Below are positions 25,400 to 32,524 of a stretch of DNA of 32,524 bases, piece by piece. Made by a program: the position numbers and the translations under genes. The DNA is taken from assembly GCA_003244145.1 (NCBI GenBank), contig QHBM01000011.1:2980-35503 (forward strand), in the 5' to 3' direction. Under the pieces are notes generated by a model, which was not told where the DNA came from, did not search any database, and saw only the letters and a program-made list of their open reading frames with translations. Source of the stretch: Chthoniobacterales bacterium. Lineage in GTDB: Bacteria > Verrucomicrobiota > Verrucomicrobiia > Chthoniobacterales > UBA10450. Positions within the stretch are counted from its first letter, which is position 1. Each line of letters begins with the position of its first letter.

Positions 25400-26398
25400 C
25401 TAAGCTCGATTTGAGGCTTGGGCGGCGCGCCGTTTCCGCCGGGCCAATTCCCGAACGTGACGCCACCGAAGCTGAGCGAGGGCCCTGCGTTTTCGCCAGC
25501 GGAAACGTTTCGGCATTCGTTTGAGCTGGCGCCAGTTTGCGAGAAACGCCTCGCGATCGCCGACGAATCGCGAGCACTGTGCGAAAGCGGTTTCGTAAAC
25601 GCCTTCGTATAACTCGTGGCTGGCGATCCGCGTCGTCTCTGGTCCATCCCGGAGCGATGCGATGAGGCGCTCCAATTGTTCTAATCCTTCCGCCACATTC
25701 AGGCCGCTGCGAATCAAAGAGGAGCTGTGCCCCTCTTCCGAGACACGGTAGGCGGCCACGCAAGCGCGCGTGTAAACACATTGGCCGGTGCGCGTGAGTC
25801 GCCACCAATAGTTCCAATCGTTCACGTGCGAGAAGGTGCAGTCGAATTTGCCGGCGACTTCAGTCACGCGCCGGTTCAGGAGGACGCCGGCCGGATAAAT
25901 CGGGTTGCGCACCCACAGCCGTGGATCGTAGGAGAGGCGCCCGCGTTCGCCCGGTCCAAGAGGTTGCGATTCGCGAAGAAACTCATCATCCGACGTCCTG
26001 ATCTCGCAACGCGCAAAGACCGCGAGCGCATCCGGGAACTGATCGAGGCACAGGGAGAATTCCTCGTAGGCGCCCGACAACATGTAATCGTCGCCGTGGA
26101 GAATTTGGATCCACTCCCGCTCCGCGAGGTCGAGACAGGCGTTTAGATTTGCGCAGACGCCGAGATTCTTCGAATGCCGGTGAAATCCGACGCGGCCCGC
26201 CGTCACTCCGTGGACCACCGCCGCCGGATCGTCGCGGGTGGAGCAATCATCGACTACGACGATCTGAGCGCGCTCCGACGTACCGGCAGTCTGCGCCATC
26301 AAGGAGGCGAGTGTTTGTTTCAAATAGCCTGCGCAATTGAAGGTCGGGATCATGATCGAGAGATTGCTTCCCTGATCGCCAAGAGGTTTTGCGTTCAT
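25400..26398 (-). CDS. Family 2 glycosyltransferase
   Basis: A 332-aa GT-A-fold glycosyltransferase. The N-terminal LSIMIPTFNCAGYLKQTLASL and IVVVDDCSTRDD are the nucleotide-sugar site, and LHGDDYM carries the metal-binding Asp pair. WNYWWRLTRTG corresponds to the acceptor/base region (ED-like helix). The last ~40 residues are very Arg-rich and may bind membrane or be a disordered tail. It lies 15 bp downstream of the mutase gene on the same strand, so it may transfer galactofuranose to a surface glycan. The donor cannot be read from sequence. Confidence 0.85.
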   Translation of the reverse strand: MNAKPLGDQGSNLSIMIPTFNCAGYLKQTLASLMAQTAGTSERAQIVVVDDCSTRDDPAAVVHGVTAGRVGFHRHSKNLGVCANLNACLDLAEREWIQILHGDDYMLSGAYEEFSLCLDQFPDALAVFARCEIRTSDDEFLRESQPLGPGERGRLSYDPRLWVRNPIYPAGVLLNRRVTEVAGKFDCTFSHVNDWNYWWRLTRTGQCVYTRACVAAYRVSEEGHSSSLIRSGLNVAEGLEQLERLIASLRDGPETTRIASHELYEGVYETAFAQCSRFVGDREAFLANWRQLKRMPKRFRWRKRRALAQLRWRHVRELARRKRRAAQASNRA

Positions 26399-26413
26399 TC
26401 TGCGTGCGTGTAA

Positions 26414-27571
26414 TCAGGCAACCGTTGCGTCCCTGAGACGCTCGAATTCCGCCAGCGCCATGGCCACTGCCTGATCCATGTTGCAGTAACGATAAGTAGC
26501 GAGGCGGCCGATGAAGCTCACCTTTTTTTCGGCCTCGGCCAGTTCTCGATATCGTTGATAAAGCGCTGCGCTTTCCGGGGCCGGGATGGGATAGTAAGGT
26601 TCCGCGTCCGGTCCGCCCGGTCGCGGATACTCGCGCACAATCGTGGTGTTTTCCGTCTCCTGTCCGGTGGCGTGCTTGATCTCCACGATGCGGGTGAAAT
26701 CAAAATCGTTCGGATAATTCACCTGCATGGCCGGCTGCCAGAATCCCTTTTTCCCGGCGATCGATTCCCGGTCTTTCAACGCCTCCGGACTAAAGGACTC
26801 GGGCTGGAAACTCAGACTGCGATAGGGCAAGCGTCCCAGCCGGTAATCAAAGAACTCATCCACCGGGCCGGTGAAGATCATGTGTTTGAATTCCACCTGC
26901 GACAGGACCTCGCGGTAATTCGTGCGGAGCATTACGGAAACATTCGGAGTGGCCGCGAGCAGTTTTTGAAACAGCCGATGATAACCCGCCGCCGGTAGCG
27001 CTTGAAATTTTTCTGAGAGATAACGGTCGTCGCGATTCGTCCGGATGGGAATGCGGCCACATACACTCGCATCCAGCTCGGTCGCGGGCCGGCCCCATTG
27101 TTTGCGGGTATAATTCCGAAAAAATTTCTCATACAACTCCCGGCCCACCTGCGAGACGATGACTTCCTCCGAGTTCGAAGGATTCGAAATGGGCACGCGC
27201 CATTTCCGCAACGTCTGCTCCATTTCCTCCGTGGTGGATGGCCGTGCCAGAAGTTGTTCGAAGGTCTGGAGATTGATCGGGAACGACCAGTATTTGCCCT
27301 CGGTGAATGAGAGAATCCGGTAAGGAACCTGCCGCCATTCCGTGAACTGCGAGAGGTACTCGACGACCTTCGACGAATTGCTGCGAAAATAATGGGGACC
27401 GTAACTGTGGATAAGCACTCCGGCCGCGTCGTATTCGTCGTGGGAATTGCCGCCGATGTGAGCACGCTTCTCCACGATCAGGCAACGCTGGCCGAGCTGC
27501 GACGAAAGCCGCTCCGCCATAACCAGGCCACTGAAGCCGGCCCCCACGATCAGATAATCATATCGCTCCAT
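26414..27571 (-). CDS. glf: UDP-galactopyranose mutase
   Basis: A 385-aa flavoenzyme that converts UDP-galactopyranose to UDP-galactofuranose for surface polysaccharide. The FAD-binding Rossmann motif DYLIVGAGFSGLVMAERL is at the N-terminus, and the mutase signatures EKRAHIGGNSHDEYD, YGPHYFRS and KFFRNYTRKQWG follow. IPIRTNRDDRYL and the C-terminal FIGRLATYRYCNMDQAVAMAL (substrate and FAD contacts) complete it. Length is normal for bacterial Glf. It is the first gene of a two-gene unit with the glycosyltransferase. Confidence 0.95.
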   Translation of the reverse strand: MERYDYLIVGAGFSGLVMAERLSSQLGQRCLIVEKRAHIGGNSHDEYDAAGVLIHSYGPHYFRSNSSKVVEYLSQFTEWRQVPYRILSFTEGKYWSFPINLQTFEQLLARPSTTEEMEQTLRKWRVPISNPSNSEEVIVSQVGRELYEKFFRNYTRKQWGRPATELDASVCGRIPIRTNRDDRYLSEKFQALPAAGYHRLFQKLLAATPNVSVMLRTNYREVLSQVEFKHMIFTGPVDEFFDYRLGRLPYRSLSFQPESFSPEALKDRESIAGKKGFWQPAMQVNYPNDFDFTRIVEIKHATGQETENTTIVREYPRPGGPDAEPYYPIPAPESAALYQRYRELAEAEKKVSFIGRLATYRYCNMDQAVAMALAEFERLRDATVA

Positions 27572-27868
<297 letters not shown>

Positions 27869-28525
27869 TTACCCCTGAGGAGCTGTCGAAACTACGGGCT
27901 TCGTCAAATTCGAGTGAGTAACTCTTACGAAAATCTGATCGCAGCCCGCTTGTTCGAGAAGCTGACTGAAATCAGGAAGTTTTGGCGAGAAAAGTTGCTC
28001 CATCGTCGCAGCAATCTCGGTTTCAAGCTGACGATCAAGTTCAACACACAAATCGCGAACGTCCGGAATGACGATGCCGCGCAACCGCATTTCGTGGAGA
28101 TTATATCCGAACGTGAATAGATCGCGGTCTTCCATCGCGCCCCGCTGCCTTGTGACCACAACGTCTATTGGCTGGAGGGCTTCATTTCTGCCCGTTGTAG
28201 AGGTCGAGGCAACGGTTGCGTCACTATGGGCATAAAATCGTTTGCGGGATTCCCAAAGCAGATCATGCGTCCTCTGGAGTCGCTCGTCAGAATGCTGCCG
28301 AAACTTGCTCGAAATCATTCCGACGCCTTGGTTGTCTGTGAATGGTCGTGAATACATCACGCAGATCGACGCAATAAGCGGGACGTGCATCGGGTGATTG
28401 TCGTCATCACCGACGTTGTCGAGATAGAAATCGCACGTCGTGAGCGCGTGAAACACTGCACGCTTCGCATGTGCGAGTTTCCAAAACGTCTTTATTAAAC
28501 TTTCTTCGCGTTTTTCCGCTTTCAT
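27869..28525 (-). CDS. HEPN-like protein, candidate defence/toxin cargo
   Basis: A 218-aa mostly helical protein. Residues around 92-120 (DLLWESRKRFYAHSDA) contain R-x5-H, which fits the Rx4-6H active-site pattern of HEPN ribonucleases, preceded by a helical segment (ICVMYSRPFTDNQGVG). This is a motif-level inference, since HEPN domains vary widely. GGAGG lies 7 nt before the ATG, a strong Shine-Dalgarno. It is the leftmost gene of the tRNA element, divergent from the next small gene. No cognate antitoxin (for example MNT nucleotidyltransferase) is visible next to it, though the 79-aa neighbour is unassigned. Confidence 0.65.
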   Translation of the reverse strand: MKAEKREESLIKTFWKLAHAKRAVFHALTTCDFYLDNVGDDDNHPMHVPLIASICVMYSRPFTDNQGVGMISSKFRQHSDERLQRTHDLLWESRKRFYAHSDATVASTSTTGRNEALQPIDVVVTRQRGAMEDRDLFTFGYNLHEMRLRGIVIPDVRDLCVELDRQLETEIAATMEQLFSPKLPDFSQLLEQAGCDQIFVRVTHSNLTKPVVSTAPQG

Positions 28526-28625
28526 AAAGAAGCCTCCGACACCCTGTAGCCAGGCTCAAGAGGGGAAGGCTGGCATCAGGGCTGAGGCCTGAACGGGATT
28601 GACGCTGCCCATGGGACATGTTCAG

Positions 28626-28865
28626 ATGAACATTATGCGTGCAGATCCGCTTTATGATTCTTTCCCAACGCTGACTGAGGCGATCCGCGAAGTCGAAAAC
28701 GCTGTCGCGGCGATGAAAGCCGAGCACGACCCCCTCGCGTCGCACATCTTCGTTTCACGGCGCGACTACCGAACGGTGAACGACACGAAAAGCGGTAAGC
28801 GCCGCGAAGTGGCCGCACGCTTCAGCTACAGGACGGCCGAATTCCGAGCGGCGAAGGTTCGCTAG
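28626..28865 (+). CDS. Small hypothetical protein
   Basis: About 79 aa (MNIMRADPLYDSF...), charged and probably helical in its first half (TEAIREVENAVAAMKAEHD), with an Arg/Lys-rich C-terminus. Several ATGs are possible (28611, 28626, 28635); 28626 has GGGA upstream. It is divergent from the HEPN-like gene with a ~100-bp gap. Function is unknown. Confidence 0.45.
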   Translation: MNIMRADPLYDSFPTLTEAIREVENAVAAMKAEHDPLASHIFVSRRDYRTVNDTKSGKRREVAARFSYRTAEFRAAKVR

Positions 28866-29001
28866 TGGTGCGAATCGAAAGTGACGATTTTCCCAAGTTG
28901 AGGAAAATGTGGGCGGGCGATCTCGTGATTCTCAACTTCAGGCACGCCGAAGGGCGGGAATGTCGTTGCTTTCGGAGAATCGGCCGGATAAAAGAGAATA
29001 C

Positions 29002-29454
29002 ATGCTTTCGTTTTTCAAGCGGGGGTTCCCCTGCAGCGCGATCCTATTTGTTCTTTTCGGGTTCGTTGCTGGCTGTGTGCGTACCACGACCGACCTAACA
29101 CCGATTCAGGCCATTGTTGCCGCCGCCGAGCGGCCCGAAGGTGTGACGGCGACTTTTCAGATGGAAGTTCGACGGGGTGATCGCGAAGATGGTACGCTCT
29201 ACCTCAATTCGGAAGAGGACTACCGCGATCAGCGATGTTTGACGATCGCACTAACCGGAGATGTCGCCTCTGAGCTTGAGCGGAAGGTCGGGGGCGATCC
29301 GGCCCTCGCGCTGAAGGGAAAGAAGATCCGAGTTACAGGCACGGCAAAGCGCAAAACGGTTTGGTTTTACTTTATGAAGGTGAAGAGCGACAAGTACTAT
29401 TACCAGACGCACGTGCAGATCACGGACGCTTCGCAGATCAGCATCGTCCCGTAG
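29002..29454 (+). CDS. Putative lipoprotein with OB-fold-like C-terminus
   Basis: About 150 aa from ATG 29002. The N-terminus MLSFFKRGFPCSAILFVLFGFVAGC is a lipoprotein signal with lipobox FVAGC, so outer- or inner-membrane anchoring is likely. The C-terminal half (KGKKIRVTGTAKRKTVWFYF, then VQITDASQISIV) has the strand pattern and final 'D.sQI.i' of small OB-fold modules. The open frame extends upstream to 28909, but those residues are not signal-like. It is element cargo. No known partner. Confidence 0.6.
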   Translation: MLSFFKRGFPCSAILFVLFGFVAGCVRTTTDLTPIQAIVAAAERPEGVTATFQMEVRRGDREDGTLYLNSEEDYRDQRCLTIALTGDVASELERKVGGDPALALKGKKIRVTGTAKRKTVWFYFMKVKSDKYYYQTHVQITDASQISIVP

Positions 29455-29455
29455 T

Positions 29456-29674
29456 CATGATTCGATGAGCGATGCACCGCGCGTCGCCTGTTCCCGTTCC
29501 AGAAACGCCGTCAACAGCTCGTCAGAGCGCACGACGTAACGCCCGCGCAAATCTGCGCGGTGCGCGTCCACAACGAACAGCTTGGCCGTGTGCACGTCGC
29601 AAACAATCGTCATCCCCCCACGACCAGCCGGACGCGCTCAGTTTGTCGGCAATGATTTCCCAATACTTTTTCAC
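29456..29674 (-). pseudogene. Small WSWG-type hypothetical protein, frameshifted
   Basis: The minus strand from GTG 29674 reads VKKYWEIIADKLSASGWSWG, then after a one-base shift MTIVCDVHTAKLFVVDAHRAD, GRYVVRSDELLTAFLERE to stop at 29456. I recall a ~65-aa family of unknown function with the same order (YWxIIADxLS..GWSWG, DAHR, F/YVVRSDELLTAFLELE). The break lies in a G6 run on the minus strand (plus-strand C6 at 29614-29619); five G would restore the frame. GAGGA lies 9 nt before the GTG. An error or a real mutation is possible. Family function is unknown. Confidence 0.6.
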
Positions 29675-29743
29675 TGTAGCGGTTCCTCACGCACGCGCGC
29701 GCGCTGCCCTCGCGTGCGCGCGCATAATGCGCGCGAGAAGGGT

Positions 29744-29971
29744 ATGAACAGCATTCGTCTCAAAATCACTATCGACCTTAATCGTAATCATGTGCTTTCC
29801 TACGCAGATTTGAAGGCCCTAAAGCCCTTTGTAGAAAGAGGCGTTGCCGCCTCGTTGCCGGATAGCGTGGCTGTGGACACTATCAAGGTGACCAGCATTA
29901 AAGAAACGAGCACACGCAATCCGAGCGCGTCTGCCGAGCAAACGTTGAATCCGAAGGCTGCTGCACAATGA
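29744..29971 (+). CDS. Small hypothetical protein
   Basis: 75 aa (MNSIRLKITIDLNRN...). ATG 29744 has AGAAGGG directly upstream. The N-terminal IRLKITIDL strand suggests a small alpha-beta protein; the C-terminus is Ser/Ala/Thr-rich. It overlaps the next gene by 4 nt (ATGA), so the two are coupled. Function is unknown. Confidence 0.5.
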   Translation: MNSIRLKITIDLNRNHVLSYADLKALKPFVERGVAASLPDSVAVDTIKVTSIKETSTRNPSASAEQTLNPKAAAQ

Positions 29972-30231
29972 CACCTCCTGGCGATGACGGAATCGTGATC
30001 CGAGAAGGTGCGCCGAATGGCGGGATGCAGTGGGTTAGCGTCATCCCACGCGGACACTTTCAGTTCGATTCCACGGCCGAGATCGCCGCTTGGGGACGGG
30101 CGATCTATGGCGTGATGTGGTTGCAGGGCCACTTCGACAATGATTTGCGGTTCATTGTCATGACCGACATTCCTGTTGGCATTCCGCGCGTCAGACAGAG
30201 GCAGTTAAACTTAAGCGCCGAGGCGATCTAG
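29968..30231 (+). CDS. Small hypothetical protein
   Basis: 87 aa (MTPPGDDGIVIREG...), translationally coupled by an ATGA overlap to the previous gene. Contains aromatic and hydrophobic segments (WVSVIPRGHFQFD, AIYGVMWLQGHFD, RFIVMTDIPVGIPRVR) with no known motif. It is not predicted to be membrane-bound. Function is unknown. Confidence 0.5.
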   Translation: MTPPGDDGIVIREGAPNGGMQWVSVIPRGHFQFDSTAEIAAWGRAIYGVMWLQGHFDNDLRFIVMTDIPVGIPRVRQRQLNLSAEAI

Positions 30232-30293
30232 GGGCGACTTCATTATAAATACTAGACACAGTTCTCCGATTGTTGTTTCATCGGAAGCGAGAC

Positions 30294-30533
30294 ATGCAAC
30301 CTAAACGCACAAAGAAGCTACAGTTCAGGACGAAGTCTGACGTTCGCAATTATCTCCAAAAGCTCAAGCGGGAGACCGGTAGCATGTATTCGCCGCTTTA
30401 TAATCCAACGGGAAAGTCGCCCACTGTGTTCCTTCAGGAACGAGGTCTTTTGCCCATTCCACGGCCGGTGGCTGAATTCAACCGTCGCTGGACGCTTTGC
30501 GGTGCTCCTGGGCTACGGCAGACGCGGCGATAA
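30294..30533 (+). CDS. Small basic hypothetical protein
   Basis: 79 aa from ATG 30294 (MQPKRTKKLQFRTKSD...), with GGAAG 7-11 nt upstream. The Lys/Arg-rich N-terminus could bind nucleic acid. The middle part reads VRNYLQKLKRETGSMYSPLYNPTGK. No recognised domain. Confidence 0.45.
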   Translation: MQPKRTKKLQFRTKSDVRNYLQKLKRETGSMYSPLYNPTGKSPTVFLQERGLLPIPRPVAEFNRRWTLCGAPGLRQTRR

Positions 30534-30775
30534 TTCCTTTCCCCACGCACCGCGCTTCGCTGCCTTTCGCTTCCGATTCCAACTCGGCAAGGTGCGTCAG
30601 ATACGTGCGCGAATCGCGGCCATCGGGCAACGGTGTTCGCGTTCCGTAAATGCGCGCCAGTCCCGCAGCTGACAAGCAACTCGTTCAAATCGTGCCCGTC
30701 CGCAGGCGCAAGCGCTATGAAAGGTAATGCAAGGGCGACGACCAAAGAAACGCGCGGTCGAAACTGTCGTTGGCT
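30478..30775 (-). other. Possible degraded small secreted ORF, minus strand
   Basis: Within the ~290-bp gap at 30534-30820 the minus strand shows a signal-like stretch (VVALALPFIALAPADGHDL), then, in another frame, SAAGLARIYGTRTPLPDGRDS through CVGKGIIAASAVAQEHRK to a stop at 30478. It would be one secreted protein broken by a frameshift, but I do not recognise the product and its end overlaps the plus-strand gene at 30294-30533. Low support. Confidence 0.25.
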
Positions 30776-30820
30776 TTTCGCTCCGCCGCAAGTAAGAGAC
30801 CGTCTTGTAAAGCTGGGTCC

Positions 30821-31225
30821 TCATTTAACCATCTGCGATAAGGTGCTTGAGGAGACCGTGTCGCCGTGGCGTTTGTAGTAAGACCTCAAGAGCGACGCAT
30901 CAAAAGGCGGTGCGTCCTTTCGGTAGCAGCCCGCGCGACACAAGATTGCTCGGAATCGGCGAATACAAGCAGCATCCTCGCTGAGCATTCGGATAGGACG
31001 ACGAAGCGCCCGCTCTGCTTCAGCCAATTCCTCAAACGGGTTCTTACCCGCTTTCCGCCGCTGTTCCACAAATTCGGTTATTCGCGCTGCGAAAGTCTCA
31101 CGATCCAGGAGAATTTGCATTGCTTCTGAAGCTCCTGCTTCGCCATAGAGGGCAATTAAAAATCCCTCTAGGACCGTTCGCGGCACGGGGAATCCAGGTC
31201 GCCCCATTTTTCTCTTTGGTTTCAT
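30821..31225 (-). CDS. Hypothetical protein downstream of the integrase
   Basis: 134 aa from ATG 31225 (MKPKRKMGRPGFPV...), only 7 nt after the integrase stop, so co-transcribed with it. Helical: VLEGFLIALYGEAGASEAMQIL, then FVEQRRKAGKNPFEELAEAERAL. The basic MKPKRKMGRPG start is AT-hook-like. Position suggests a regulator or recombination accessory factor, but it has no excisionase signature. The upstream extension to 31318 overlaps the integrase and is unlikely. Confidence 0.5.
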   Translation of the reverse strand: MKPKRKMGRPGFPVPRTVLEGFLIALYGEAGASEAMQILLDRETFAARITEFVEQRRKAGKNPFEELAEAERALRRPIRMLSEDAACIRRFRAILCRAGCYRKDAPPFDASLLRSYYKRHGDTVSSSTLSQMVK

Positions 31226-31232
31226 TGTCCGT

Positions 31233-32378
31233 TTAAGCCGCAAGCTTCTGCGTCGCCGCCCGTCTAAAGCTGACCTTGAGCGCCGCTGCCGCGCTATGCT
31301 CGCGCCGCAAGTGCCCATAAGTCCGCATTGCCAAAGCGCCGCCGTCTTTGTGATTCAACCAGCGCGAGACGGTCGGAATGTCCACGCCTGATTCAATCGC
31401 GGTCGTGGCGAACAGATGCCGCAGGTCGTGGTGTGTGATGCGGGGCGTTCCGACTTTTTTGCAAGCATTGGCGAGCGCTTTTTGTGCTTCACGGACGCGG
31501 AAGACTTTTTCAGACTCTGATTCGTCGGCGCGCTCCGAACGCATCCGTGAAAATAGCTCCCGTGCGTCTGGTGTCATCGGGAGGCGGTGCACGCTCCAAT
31601 TTTTCGTCGCTGTCTCAGCGTCGCCCCGCACGATAATTTCGCCGCCCTCAAAATCCAGGTCGTGCCATTCGATCTCGTTCGCTTCGCCTTTCCGCATTCC
31701 TGTGAACGCGAGTCCCTCGACAAAATCCGCAACATCGCGGGAGCACCATGCGCCTGCGCTGCGAATGGCATTGACCACTTTTTCAAATTGCGCGGCGCTC
31801 GGCAGCACAAGTTGTTTTTGCCGGACGGGAACGCGCTCCAATTTCTCGGCTGGATTAGAATAAATCAGCGCCGCCTCTTTCGCCACTTCAAGCACATGTC
31901 GCAGTCCCGCAATCGTGTTGTTGTAGCGGGTCGGGGAGGCGATAACGGAAAATCCCTGTGCCCATTGCTTGCATTCATACACGGCAATTCGCCTCACATC
32001 GCGCTCTGGCAGGTCCGGCCAGTTTTTCAGGAGCGCCCTGAATACCTGTTTCCAATAGTGAACCGTGCTCGGCTTCGTCCGCTTTGCCTGAACGTCATTC
32101 GCCAGCTTTTCCAGGTGAACAGCGAGCGCATCGGCAAACGTCATTTTTCCGCGCAGGAGCGCGGCTGAATTTGCGTTGTGCTCACGCTGAGTTTTCTTGA
32201 AGTCGGCAAGCTTGGATTCCGCAACTTTGAAGTTGGCGGTCTTTAATGCCTGCCAAATCTGTTTCCCATCCCGAGTGATACGCGCATAATAGAGACCGGA
32301 TTTATGACGCAGGAGATTTGGAATGGGTGTTTTTCGCCACGTTTTCACAGCCTTGCCATCGCTTGCTTTTGCCTTCAT
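31233..32378 (-). CDS. Tyrosine recombinase / integrase of the tRNA element
   Basis: About 381 aa. The N-terminal part binds arm and core sites (SGLYYARITRDGKQIWQAL, a SAM-like segment at MTFADALAVHLEKL). The catalytic domain has Arg in FTGMRKGEANEIEW, a Lys in ATKNWSVHRLP, His-x-x-Arg in THHDLRHLFAT, a His in WLNHKDGG and the Tyr nucleophile in RTYGHLRREH. All catalytic residues are present, so it should be active. ATG 32378 (MKAKASDGK) is preferred; the frame extends to ATG 32444, seven bases before the tRNA, but those residues are not integrase-like. It lies at the right att site and reads into the element. Confidence 0.9.
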   Translation of the reverse strand: MKAKASDGKAVKTWRKTPIPNLLRHKSGLYYARITRDGKQIWQALKTANFKVAESKLADFKKTQREHNANSAALLRGKMTFADALAVHLEKLANDVQAKRTKPSTVHYWKQVFRALLKNWPDLPERDVRRIAVYECKQWAQGFSVIASPTRYNNTIAGLRHVLEVAKEAALIYSNPAEKLERVPVRQKQLVLPSAAQFEKVVNAIRSAGAWCSRDVADFVEGLAFTGMRKGEANEIEWHDLDFEGGEIIVRGDAETATKNWSVHRLPMTPDARELFSRMRSERADESESEKVFRVREAQKALANACKKVGTPRITHHDLRHLFATTAIESGVDIPTVSRWLNHKDGGALAMRTYGHLRREHSAAAALKVSFRRAATQKLAA

Positions 32379-32450
32379 TCCGCAAGTGTAGAACAGACAT
32401 GTGAAATTGGCAATGAATATCCTTTTTGCCGCGTCATTTACCATCGTAAT

Positions 32451-32524
<74 letters not shown>

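Noticed and set aside
28865-29098. 77-aa frame starting GTG just after the 79-aa gene and overlapping the lipoprotein
   Set aside because: It overlaps the lipoprotein signal region in another frame and has no supporting motif; a coupled start is possible but unsupported.
29472-29747. Plus-strand 91-aa frame
   Set aside because: Lies opposite the joined minus-strand GWSWG gene and is Arg/Ala-rich shadow sequence.

Overview
This looks like a GC-rich chromosome segment from a soil-type Verrucomicrobiota bacterium, probably near Chthoniobacterales. The placement is an inference. It rests on the duplicated C-terminal module of the large secreted subtilase (motifs like IGGFIV, RAIGPS, LADPALEL, DDNWQ), a GYF-domain membrane protease, and cruciform intergenic repeats, all of which I associate from memory with that group. 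No taxonomic marker gene is present.

Layout. (1) 1-5230: the 3' part of murJ, a Cys/Met-metabolism PLP enzyme, a frameshifted glutamate dehydrogenase and an aldose-1-epimerase-like gene. Two copies of a ~140-bp cruciform repeat sit between the convergent gene pairs. (2) 5243-12937 plus 17401-18657, all minus strand: an almost complete reductive pyrimidine-degradation cluster. It comprises ureidopropionase (hydC-like), dihydropyrimidine dehydrogenase (preA-like), methylmalonate/malonate-semialdehyde dehydrogenase (mmsA), dihydropyrimidinase, an esterase, an NCS1 permease and a class-III aminotransferase. Together they would take uracil/thymine through ureido acids and beta-amino acids to semialdehydes and acyl-CoA. 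(3) 13084-17453: a ~4.3-kb defence islet that splits this cluster between hydC and preA. It holds a DNA methyltransferase, a PD-(D/E)XK-type endonuclease and an AIPR (abortive infection) protein. It is flanked by a perfect 53-bp direct repeat that equals the last 53 nt of hydC. (4) 18776-25384: a zinc-ribbon protein, a GYF-domain/trypsin-like membrane protease, a multi-pass membrane protein, a ~1060-aa secreted subtilase and a small secreted protein. (5) 25400-27571: a GT2 glycosyltransferase and UDP-galactopyranose mutase (Galf glycan synthesis). (6) 27691-32524: a 4.76-kb integrative element in a tRNA(CAT) gene. It is flanked by a perfect 40-bp direct repeat of the 5' half of the tRNA and carries a tyrosine recombinase, a HEPN-like protein and several small orphan genes.

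The strongest candidates for something undescribed are the two islets. The first duplicates the end of a metabolic gene, carries a compact three-gene restriction/AIPR module and has no recombinase. The second has the unusual geometry of restoring the 5' rather than the 3' half of its target tRNA.

Three genes (glutamate dehydrogenase, AIPR, a small orphan) each need a single-base correction, two of them in homopolymers, to read through. Residual sequencing error is therefore a live alternative to gene decay.
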